Assembly: GCA_006227775.1 (NCBI GenBank) | Contig: SBFV01000201.1 | Location: 1 to 10,295, forward strand | DNA from: Gammaproteobacteria bacterium | GTDB taxonomy: Bacteria > Pseudomonadota > Gammaproteobacteria > Chromatiales > Chromatiaceae | Direction of reading: 5' to 3' | DNA: 10,295 nt | Shown here: piece by piece, positions 1-6,194 of the stretch | Numbering within the stretch: the stretch's first letter is position 1 | How the letters are laid out: each line of letters begins with the position of its first letter | Program-made: the position numbers and the translations under genes | Notes under the pieces: model-generated | What the model was told of the DNA's origin: nothing | What the model saw: only the letters and a program-made list of their open reading frames with translations | The model's database searches: none

Positions 1-371
1 AAATCGTGACCCGGTTCGGGGAAAGGCTCAGCGAGGGTGGGAAAGTCCAGGATGGCGTTCTTATCGCTGCCCCGGAGGGCTCCGAGGTACATGCCATACA
101 TCATGGGCGGGTGGTTTATGCGGATTGGCTGCGCGGCTTTGGTCAGTTAATCATCGTCGACCACGACGGGGGTTATATGAGCCTCTACGGTCACAACCAG
201 ACATTACTCAAGGAAGCCGGCGAGTGGGTGGCTAAGGGCGAGGTGATCGCCCTTAGCGGTTCGAGTGGAGGTCGGAAGACACCCGCCTTGTATTTCGCGA
301 TACGCCATGAAAGTCAGCCTGAGGATCCTGAGCAATGGTGCGGCCCTCTGACTTCGGCCAAGGATGCCTGA
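1..371 (+). CDS. envC: EnvC-like murein hydrolase activator, C-terminal LytM domain (5' truncated)
   Basis: The reading frame is open to the left window edge, so only the last ~122 codons are present; the GTG at 6 lies inside the domain and is not a start. The visible part is a LytM/peptidase M23 domain (FGERL, GVLIAAPEGSEVHAIHHGRVVYADW, SLYGHN, GSSGGRKTPALYFAIRHE, DPEQW). The phrases YADWLRGFG, SLYGHN and LYFAIR are typical of EnvC. Active M23 enzymes have an HxxxD zinc pair at the start of the fold and an HxH at its end; here the early segment reads GKVQDGVLI and the late one ALYFA, so the ligands are mostly lost. Known EnvC proteins are similarly degenerate and act in the periplasm by activating the N-acetylmuramyl-L-alanine amidases AmiA/AmiB at the division site. 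The N-terminal coiled coil expected of EnvC lies outside the window. An envC-ctpA pair is common in gammaproteobacteria. NlpD is the main alternative, but its LytM domain has different flanks. Confidence 0.85.
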   Translation, partial: IVTRFGERLSEGGKVQDGVLIAAPEGSEVHAIHHGRVVYADWLRGFGQLIIVDHDGGYMSLYGHNQTLLKEAGEWVAKGEVIALSGSSGGRKTPALYFAIRHESQPEDPEQWCGPLTSAKDA

Positions 372-528
372 ACAAATCGTAAAAGCTGAACACCACCTCC
401 TCTGTGGCCACTGATTTTATCGCTGTCGAGCTCCCCCGTTGATCTGCCGATCCTGACAGGCCCGACCAAATCCGAAATGCTCCGGGTATATAATCATTGA
501 GCACGGCCATCCTAACCTAGACCCAATC
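372..528 (+). other. envC-ctpA intergenic region
   Basis: This 157-bp gap has no convincing ORF. A small inverted repeat (CCAC 393-396 / GTGG 404-407, 7-nt loop) follows envC but its 4-bp stem and lack of a T-run make it a poor terminator. The only clear regulatory-looking element is the TATAAT box listed separately. Confidence 0.5.
466..494 (+). promoter_or_regulatory. Candidate sigma-70 promoter for ctpA
   Basis: A perfect -10 hexamer TATAAT lies at 489-494 in an AT-rich patch of otherwise GC-rich DNA. The expected start site near 501 would give a leader of about 28 nt before the ctpA ATG at 529. The -35 match is poor: CCAAAT at 17-bp spacing (466-471). CTGACA at 453-458 is a better hexamer but is 30 bp away, too far. 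Support therefore rests on the -10 box and its position. Confidence 0.35.
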
Positions 529-2352
529 ATGAAGCATCAGCCAGACAGCCCTCCACTTCACCAGTCGCTTGCGAAACATCTGGGGTTCAGTCTGGCATTT
601 GCCCTGGCGGTTTGGGACTCCGCCTGGGGGGGGCTCTGGGTAAACGGCCAGGACGCCGGTGTACAGGCTCATCAACTCCTGTCCCAGGGTCAGGTACTCC
701 CCTCGGCACCCCTTCCCCAGCAGACCCAGTTCCAGCCCCTCCTCGCCGAGGGGAACCAGACATCGTCCGAACCGGTTGAGATACCCATGACTTCCGGTGC
801 GCCCCCCGATGCGGGGCAAGGTACCGTTCCGGTTTCCGATCCCGCGCCATCCCCTGGGAGTCTCCAGCCGTCTGGGGATCAGTCGCCAGGCGAGGGACGG
901 GATAAGGACAAACAAGACGACGGTGGCCAGGACCAAATGGAAAGTCAAGGAGATGGCATGGAGCCAGAGTCAGCCGTCGCGGGGGGTACTAACGCCACTA
1001 AGGATGCTCTGCCTCTGGACGATCTCAATACCTTTGCCGAGATTTTCGGCCGCATCAAGAGCGATTACGTGGAGGTCGTGGAAGACCGTGCGCTGCTGAA
1101 AGGGGCTATTCGGGGCATGCTCTCCTGGCTCGATCCCCATTCCGCCTATCTCGACGGGGAAGAGTATCGGGATCTCCAGGTGGGGACCAGTGGGGAGTTT
1201 GGCGGTCTAGGAATCGAGGTTGGTCTGGAGGATGGCTTCATAAAGATCATCGCGCCCATTGATGACACCCCCGCTCAGCGTGCTGGCCTTCAGCCCGGCG
1301 ATCTGATCGTGCGGATCGACAACCGGCCGGTGAAGGGCATGAGCCTGGAGGATGCCGTCCATCTCATGCGCGGCAAGGTGGGTACCACGATCGAGTTAAG
1401 CATCCTCCGTACGGGAACGGACCAACCCTTCAAGGTCGAACTGGTGCGCGACGTCATTCATGTCCAGAGCGTGAAGAGCCGCCTGCTCGCTCCCGGCTTC
1501 GGTTATATTCGAATCTCGAACTTCCAGTCCCGTACCACCGAAGACCTGCTCAGTGCCCTTTCCAAGCTCAAGAGCGAGAATGGCGATAACCTCAAGGGGA
1601 TGGTGCTGGACCTGCGCAACAATCCCGGCGGGGTTCTGAACAGTGCCGTCGCAATCAGCGATGCCTTTCTGACGGATGGGCTGATCGTCTACACGAAGGG
1701 CCGGGTAGCGGATTCTGCGCTGGAATTCAAGGCGGGCCCCGACGATGTCCTTGGTGGAGCCCCCTTGGTGGTGCTGGTGAATGGGGGTTCCGCTTCCGCG
1801 TCCGAAATCGTCGCGGGCGCCTTGCAGGATCATCGACGGGCTATCATCATGGGTACTCAGACCTTCGGCAAGGGGTCGGTCCAGACGATCATTCCCATCG
1901 ACGATGTCAGTGCCCTCAAACTCACCACCGCGCTTTACTTTACACCCTCCGGCCGATCCATTCAGGCAGAGGGTATCGTGCCGGATATCCCCCTCGAACG
2001 GGGCCGGCTGGAATTGAGTGAACAGTCGGCACTTGGGAGCGTGAAAGAGGCCGATCTGGCCCGTCATCTTACCAATGGCGAGGATAAGGAAGAGGGGAAG
2101 GAGATACCGGAACAACCGAGGGATGACATGTCCCCAAGGCGGGAAACTTCTCCCGAAGACGGCAAGGATGACCGGGGTGAATTGGATGACCGGAATCCCG
2201 ATGAGTCCGCTGATGTGGGAGCGGCTAAAGCTCCTCACCTTGCGGTAGCCGACTACCAGCTCTACGAAGCCCTTAATGTCCTCCGGGCACTGACACTTTA
2301 CACAGCCCCCCGCGCTGGTCAGGCTGAGGCCGGCGTACCCCTGCAACCCTAG
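529..2352 (+). CDS. ctpA: Carboxy-terminal processing protease, S41 family (CtpA type)
   Basis: A serine protease of the Prc/CtpA family, exported to the periplasm. At 607 residues it is much longer than usual CtpA (about 430-480). Layout: a hydrophobic export signal around residues 18-36; a P/Q/G/D-rich linker about 41-160; the S41 N-terminal helix region (FAEIFGRIKSDYVEVVED, WLDPHSAYLD) about 168-210; a PDZ domain about 218-300 (GGLGIEV, RAGLQPGDLIVRID, LMRGKVGTTIEL); and the S41 catalytic core about 315-490. The catalytic dyad is Ser423 in GGSASASEI and Lys448 in TFGKGS; their spacing of 25 equals that of E. coli Prc (S430/K455). A very acidic stretch (about 515-565) precedes the family's usual C-terminal helix (DYQLYEALNVLRAL). 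The ATG at 529 is the only standard start in the frame after the stop at 454-456 and puts the hydrophobic segment where a signal should be, though no Shine-Dalgarno is visible. In Pseudomonas, CtpA degrades peptidoglycan hydrolases; a wall role beside envC fits but is inferred. Confidence 0.95.
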   Translation: MKHQPDSPPLHQSLAKHLGFSLAFALAVWDSAWGGLWVNGQDAGVQAHQLLSQGQVLPSAPLPQQTQFQPLLAEGNQTSSEPVEIPMTSGAPPDAGQGTVPVSDPAPSPGSLQPSGDQSPGEGRDKDKQDDGGQDQMESQGDGMEPESAVAGGTNATKDALPLDDLNTFAEIFGRIKSDYVEVVEDRALLKGAIRGMLSWLDPHSAYLDGEEYRDLQVGTSGEFGGLGIEVGLEDGFIKIIAPIDDTPAQRAGLQPGDLIVRIDNRPVKGMSLEDAVHLMRGKVGTTIELSILRTGTDQPFKVELVRDVIHVQSVKSRLLAPGFGYIRISNFQSRTTEDLLSALSKLKSENGDNLKGMVLDLRNNPGGVLNSAVAISDAFLTDGLIVYTKGRVADSALEFKAGPDDVLGGAPLVVLVNGGSASASEIVAGALQDHRRAIIMGTQTFGKGSVQTIIPIDDVSALKLTTALYFTPSGRSIQAEGIVPDIPLERGRLELSEQSALGSVKEADLARHLTNGEDKEEGKEIPEQPRDDMSPRRETSPEDGKDDRGELDDRNPDESADVGAAKAPHLAVADYQLYEALNVLRALTLYTAPRAGQAEAGVPLQP

Positions 2353-2358
2353 GTAGTG

Positions 2359-2364
2359 AGGAAG
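2359..2364 (+). promoter_or_regulatory. Ribosome binding site deciding the yajL start
   Basis: AGGAAG sits 6 nt before ATG 2371. It favours this ATG over the in-frame GTG at 2356, which overlaps the site and lies 3 bp after the ctpA stop. Confidence 0.65.
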
Positions 2365-2370
2365 CGATTC

Positions 2371-2925
2371 ATGACCCGCGTGCTTATCCCTCTGGCCCAG
2401 GGCTTCGAGGAACTCGAGGCCGTTACCCTGATCGACTTGCTGCGCCGCGCCGGTACCGAGGTTGTCACCGCCGGCTTGGAGCCAGGTGTCGTTCAGGCCA
2501 GCCATGGCACCCGACTGTTGCCGGATACTTTATTGGATCAGGTCATGGAAGACGATTTTGACATGATCGTCCTCCCTGGCGGTCTCCCTGGCTCGACCAA
2601 CCTGGATGGCGATCCTCGTATTCATCAGCTCCTGGCTCGCCATCATGCGGATGATCGTTTCATCGCCGCTATTTGCGCCGCGCCCAAGGTTCTGGCCAAT
2701 GCCGGTCTCCTTCAGGGCAGGTCCGTCACCGCCTATCCTGGCGCCGTGGCGATTGGTGATTACCCAGAACTGGATCTGCTCACCGCGCCAGTCGTGGTTG
2801 ACGGTCGGATCATCACCTCCCGCGGACCTGGGACCGCCATGGATTTCGCCTTACAACTGATCGAGTGCCTGGAGGGCAAGGACAAACGGGATGAGGTCGA
2901 GACGGCTCTGGTGAGGGAGCTCTGA
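2371..2925 (+). CDS. yajL: DJ-1/PfpI family protein, YajL-like
   Basis: A cytoplasmic DJ-1/ThiJ/PfpI-superfamily protein of 184 residues, close to E. coli YajL (196). Motifs appear in the expected order: RVLIPLAQGFEELEAV at the N-terminus with the conserved acid at Glu16 (DJ-1 Glu18), VLPGG 67-71, the nucleophile elbow AICAAP with Cys102 (DJ-1 Cys106), and RGPGTAMDFAL near the C-terminus. YajL/DJ-1 proteins are linked to oxidative-stress protection, covalent-chaperone activity and glyoxalase or deglycase-like chemistry; which activity matters here cannot be read from sequence. The start is ATG 2371 because of a good ribosome site. The gene follows ctpA by 18 bp, so cotranscription is likely. 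Subfamily assignment to YajL rather than another DJ-1 paralogue is a resemblance call. Confidence 0.9.
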   Translation: MTRVLIPLAQGFEELEAVTLIDLLRRAGTEVVTAGLEPGVVQASHGTRLLPDTLLDQVMEDDFDMIVLPGGLPGSTNLDGDPRIHQLLARHHADDRFIAAICAAPKVLANAGLLQGRSVTAYPGAVAIGDYPELDLLTAPVVVDGRIITSRGPGTAMDFALQLIECLEGKDKRDEVETALVREL

Positions 2926-2966
2926 TCGCTACCAGCTTACTGGTTCCGCCTCTGGCCGCTTTCGCC

Positions 2967-4004
2967 GTGACGGCGCTGGCGAGCCAGTTCCTGGGGCGCT
3001 TCCCCGGTCTGCTGGGCGCCATGATCGACGAGCCAAATGCCCGCTCCTTGCATAGCGGGGCCATTCCGCGCACGGGTGGGCTGGCCCTGCTGCTCGGGAT
3101 AGGGGCCGCTATAGCACTGGCCCTCTGGATGCGGCCGGCCGCCCTGGTCAATCAGGTCGCCATTGCAGGGGATGATGCCTTGATCTGGATCTTTGCCGCC
3201 ATGGCGCCGGTGATGGTCGCTTCTTCCCTGGACGACCGGGGCGAGGTGAGGCCGCGCTACCGGCTTGTGGCGCATCTGATGGCCGGGGCCATGCTCATCG
3301 CGGGGGGGCTGGAATGGTCCCACCTGGATCTGCCAGGCCTTTCCCTCACCTTGGGTCCGGTGTTGGCATTGCCACTGACCCTGCTGCTGGTGGTCTGGAT
3401 GATCAATTTGTATAATTTTATGGATGGTATGGATGGCCTCGCCGGGGGTATGGCGGTCTTCGGCTTCGGAGCCTTGGCCATCCTGGGCTGGCGGGCAGGG
3501 GACCCGACCTATGCCTTGGCCTGCGCGTGTGTTGCGTCCGCGGCGGCGGGTTTCCTGATCGCCAACTTTCCCCCAGCCCGGATTTTTCTGGGGGATTTGG
3601 GTTCGACCAGTCTTGGCCTGCTGGCGATTGCCTTCTCTTTGCTTGGGAGCGTAAGGGGACTCTTTCCCCTCTGGGCCGCGGGCTTGGCCTTTTCCCCCTT
3701 TATCCTGGACGCGACTTTGACCTTGGTCCGCCGCGGCCGCCAAGGCGAATGTCTCTGGGAAGCCCATCGCTCTCATCATTATCAACGCTTGATTCTGGCG
3801 GGCTGGAGTCGCCAGCGTGTGTTGGGGCGGGCTTGGCTCCTGATGGCCGCCTGCGCCACCTGCGCCGTTCTTGCCCCTGACATGCCACCCCCCGAGCAAT
3901 GGCTACTGCTGGCGGCATGGGGCACCATATACGCTGTGATGAGCTACCGGATCGGGCTCGCCGAACGGCTGGCCGAGTCACCAGGGGAGCGACACAGGCC
4001 ATGA
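2967..4004 (+). CDS. Polyprenyl-phosphate sugar-1-phosphate transferase, MraY/WecA/WbpL-like (GT4)
   Basis: A polytopic inner-membrane enzyme expected to transfer a sugar-1-phosphate from a UDP-sugar to undecaprenyl phosphate, the first step of O-antigen or other surface glycan assembly. Numbering from the GTG, hallmarks are IDEPNARSLHSG...PRTGG 20-38, the SLDDR aspartate pair (D89, D90), YNFMDGMDGLAG 149-160 (D153, D156), NFPPARIFLGDLGS 200-213 (D210), and the C-terminal EAHRSHHYQRL histidine motif 265-275. About ten hydrophobic segments are visible. The histidine motif resembles WbpL-type enzymes more than MraY, which would also be expected in the mur cluster. Substrate is unknown. The GTG at 2967 is the first standard start in the frame, but it cuts into the first membrane helix; the frame is open from 2895 and the true start may be a non-canonical codon near 2922-2925 (see findings). 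The product is 345 residues from GTG, about 360 if extended. Confidence 0.92.
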   Translation: MTALASQFLGRFPGLLGAMIDEPNARSLHSGAIPRTGGLALLLGIGAAIALALWMRPAALVNQVAIAGDDALIWIFAAMAPVMVASSLDDRGEVRPRYRLVAHLMAGAMLIAGGLEWSHLDLPGLSLTLGPVLALPLTLLLVVWMINLYNFMDGMDGLAGGMAVFGFGALAILGWRAGDPTYALACACVASAAAGFLIANFPPARIFLGDLGSTSLGLLAIAFSLLGSVRGLFPLWAAGLAFSPFILDATLTLVRRGRQGECLWEAHRSHHYQRLILAGWSRQRVLGRAWLLMAACATCAVLAPDMPPPEQWLLLAAWGTIYAVMSYRIGLAERLAESPGERHRP

Positions 4005-4054
4005 TCGGTTTCTTTCCGTGCCCTAGGTCTTAAGTTGGCCAGAGATTTACGCAG

Positions 4055-6088
4055 ATGCTGGGTACTGCCTTTCTTGCGAAAATACGTAAGGTCACCCCCC
4101 GGCTACCGCTAGGCGATAGGGGCAGGCCGGTCGTTTCGAGTGACAACCTGGACGAAGAAGCCCAGGGACCCGCGTTAGGAGAGTTGGGGATAGTGGCCAG
4201 CCAGGATCATTCGGAACAATACCCTGGCATGGAAAACCGGGGCCTTTATCCTGATCTCCTCAAGGACGTCCGCTCCGAGCCCCCTGCCAGGCCGGCGTCT
4301 GGCCATGAAATTCCGCTGGTGGAACAAGGCGACGCACTCAATTCAACGGCGGAATCCGACCGGGCAACCGCGACCCAATCAGCTACGACACCCGCTTTGC
4401 ATCCGCTGACGCCCGCCGAGCGCGTCATCGCCCACCTTCAGACGAGTGGCCGGTTGAATCAGATTGACCTTAATCGAGCCAAACGACTGGCGGAAGAGGG
4501 AACTGACCCCCTCATTCGTATGCTGGTCCGACTCGGCCTGGTCTCTGAACGAGATATGGCCGAAGCCATGGCTGAGGTTTTCCAGATGGAGGTGGTGGAG
4601 CCGGACCACTTCCCCGCGGAGCCCGTCGGTCAGGAAACCCTGAGCCTTCGCTTTCTGAAGGACAGCAGGGTATTACCTTTGCGAGAGGATGATGGGCGGC
4701 TGGAAGTCGCCTTCGCCGACCCTACCGACCGCTTCGTCGTCGACGTGGTGGCCTTGGCCGCCGGCAAGCCATTGTTGCAGCGCGTGGCCTTGGCGTCAGA
4801 TATCGATGCGGCCCTGGAACGACTGCACACTCCCAAATCATTGGACCAAGACGGGAAACTCGATGCTGACCTAGGGGAGGTCTCCGAGGATGACATCGAG
4901 CATCTCAAGGACCTGGCCAGCGAGGCGCCCGTGATACGTCTGGTCAATCAGTTGATCCAGAAAGCGGTGGAGTCCCGGGCCTCGGATATCCATATCGAGC
5001 CCTTTGCCGATGAGCTGAAGGTCCGCTACCGGGTCGATGGTATGCTCCACGAAGTGCCATCCCCGCCGGTAAGATCCACCGCGGCTATCGTCTCCCGCGT
5101 CAAGATCATGGCCAAGCTCAATATCGCCGAACGTCGCCTGCCCCAGGATGGGCGCATCCCTTTGCGGGTCCAAGGCAAGGAGTTGGATCTTCGTGTCTCC
5201 ACCGTACCGACCATGTTCGGTGAGAGCGTGGTCATGCGCCTGTTGGACAAGGAAAGCGTGCGCTTCGACCTCGATGCCTTGGGTTTCGATGGGGGGCCTC
5301 GCGCGCGCCTGGACCAGATACTGGAGATACCCTATGGCATCTTGCTGGTCACCGGCCCCACCGGCAGCGGCAAGAGCACTACCCTCTACACGGTTCTGGG
5401 GCGCCTCAACACCCAAGAGCGTAAGATTATCACCGTCGAGGATCCAGTGGAGTACCAGATCCCCGGTATCAACCAGATCCAGGTCAAGCCGGCTATCGGC
5501 ATGACCTTCGCCGGGGCCTTGAGGTCCATCGTCCGCCAGGACCCGGATATCATCATGGTCGGCGAGATGCGTGACCTGGAAACGGCCAGTATCGCCGTCC
5601 AATCCGCCTTGACGGGTCACTTGGTACTCTCCACCCTCCATACCAACGATGCCGCTAGTGGTGTTACCCGCCTCCTTGACATGGGCGTCGAGGATTATTT
5701 ACTGACATCCACCATCAATGGCATTCTGGCCCAACGCCTGGTGCGTCGGCTGTGCCCTCACTGCCGTGAGGAATACCAACCATTGCCGGAGGTCATTGCC
5801 AAGATTCGTCGGTCTCTCGGCGGAACGGTTGAAACCGGTCATCTCTATCGGGCGCCTGGATGCGAGCGTTGCAATGGCACTGGCTATCATGGTCGCCTGG
5901 TTATCACCGAGGTGTTGCGCATGTCCGATGCCATCCGCCGAGCGGTGCTCGACCATGCGACCGCCACCGAAATCCTGCGCATCGCCATCGAAGAGGGAAT
6001 GGAAACCATGTACCAGGATGGCCTGCGAAAATCCCTGGACGGACGCACGACCCTGGAAGAGGTCCTGCGCGTGGCGGAGGAGCATTAG
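4055..6088 (+). CDS. gspE: Type II secretion system ATPase GspE
   Basis: The cytoplasmic hexameric ATPase that powers pseudopilus assembly in type II secretion. Numbering from ATG 4055: a long low-homology N-terminus 1-115; an N1E-like domain about 116-180 (LTPAERVIAHL, DPLIRMLVRLGLVSERDMAEAMAEVF), which in known systems docks on GspL; an N2E domain about 190-330 ending in ASDIHIEPF; then the RecA-like core with Walker A GPTGSGKST 434-442, Asp box EDPVEY, Walker B segment RQDPDIIMVGEMRD about 494-507, and His box TGHLVLSTLHTND 520-532. Cys567, 570, 603 and 606 form the CxxC-32-CxxC zinc module found in GspE and PilB. At 677 residues it exceeds the usual 500-570. A GTG at 4193 with a strong ribosome site is an alternative start (631 residues). 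It begins a gsp cluster 50 bp after the glycosyltransferase. The tetracysteine, the His box and the seven-gene pseudopilin context favour GspE over type IV pilus PilB. Confidence 0.96.
   Translation: MLGTAFLAKIRKVTPRLPLGDRGRPVVSSDNLDEEAQGPALGELGIVASQDHSEQYPGMENRGLYPDLLKDVRSEPPARPASGHEIPLVEQGDALNSTAESDRATATQSATTPALHPLTPAERVIAHLQTSGRLNQIDLNRAKRLAEEGTDPLIRMLVRLGLVSERDMAEAMAEVFQMEVVEPDHFPAEPVGQETLSLRFLKDSRVLPLREDDGRLEVAFADPTDRFVVDVVALAAGKPLLQRVALASDIDAALERLHTPKSLDQDGKLDADLGEVSEDDIEHLKDLASEAPVIRLVNQLIQKAVESRASDIHIEPFADELKVRYRVDGMLHEVPSPPVRSTAAIVSRVKIMAKLNIAERRLPQDGRIPLRVQGKELDLRVSTVPTMFGESVVMRLLDKESVRFDLDALGFDGGPRARLDQILEIPYGILLVTGPTGSGKSTTLYTVLGRLNTQERKIITVEDPVEYQIPGINQIQVKPAIGMTFAGALRSIVRQDPDIIMVGEMRDLETASIAVQSALTGHLVLSTLHTNDAASGVTRLLDMGVEDYLLTSTINGILAQRLVRRLCPHCREEYQPLPEVIAKIRRSLGGTVETGHLYRAPGCERCNGTGYHGRLVITEVLRMSDAIRRAVLDHATATEILRIAIEEGMETMYQDGLRKSLDGRTTLEEVLRVAEEH
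4177..4195 (+). promoter_or_regulatory. Strong internal ribosome site and alternative GTG start in gspE
   Basis: AGGAGAG at 4177-4183 is followed after 9 nt by an in-frame GTG (4193-4195, codon 47). The upstream ATG 4055 has only a weak AGAGA (4041-4045) at similar spacing. The true start may be here, or two GspE forms may be made. Confidence 0.4.
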
Positions 6089-6194
6089 ATGGGGGCCGCA
6101 ACGACAAATCAGATTTCTTGCCCGGTCGATGGAATACAGGCCGGGCACCCAGCCCCCTTGATCGTAGGAATGCGCAATCTGGAGACCAGGGTCC
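6089..6194 (+). other. gspE-gspF intergenic region
   Basis: A 106-bp gap, wider than the other junctions from gspH onward. It contains a 6-bp inverted repeat, GCCCGG 6120-6125 / CCGGGC 6141-6146, with a 15-nt loop and no T-run after it, so not a standard terminator. GGAG (6181-6184) and AGGG (6188-6191) precede the gspF ATG. I see no gene here. Confidence 0.4.

Noticed and set aside
393..407. Inverted repeat after envC as a terminator
   Set aside because: Only a 4-bp stem (CCAC/GTGG) and no T-run directly after it.
1396..2505. 369-codon open frame on the minus strand opposite ctpA and yajL
   Set aside because: Low-complexity translation with no recognisable motif, lying fully opposite genes with strong family signatures. 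It is a shadow of a high-GC coding strand.
2937..3899. 320-codon open frame on the minus strand opposite the glycosyltransferase
   Set aside because: Composition dominated by Q, G, P and H, typical of an antisense shadow of a hydrophobic protein; no domain and no ribosome site context.
4001..4033. Small ORF starting at the ATGA overlap with the glycosyltransferase stop
   Set aside because: Ten codons only, ending at TAA 4031-4033, with no ribosome site or homology; likely chance.
4871..5641. 256-codon open frame on the minus strand opposite gspE
   Set aside because: Lies opposite the N2E and Walker A/B region of GspE and shows no motif of its own.
6120..6146. Inverted repeat GCCCGG/CCGGGC between gspE and gspF as a terminator
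   Set aside because: Stem of 6 bp with a 15-nt loop and no following T-tract; gspF must be expressed with gspE. Noted only as a feature of the gap.
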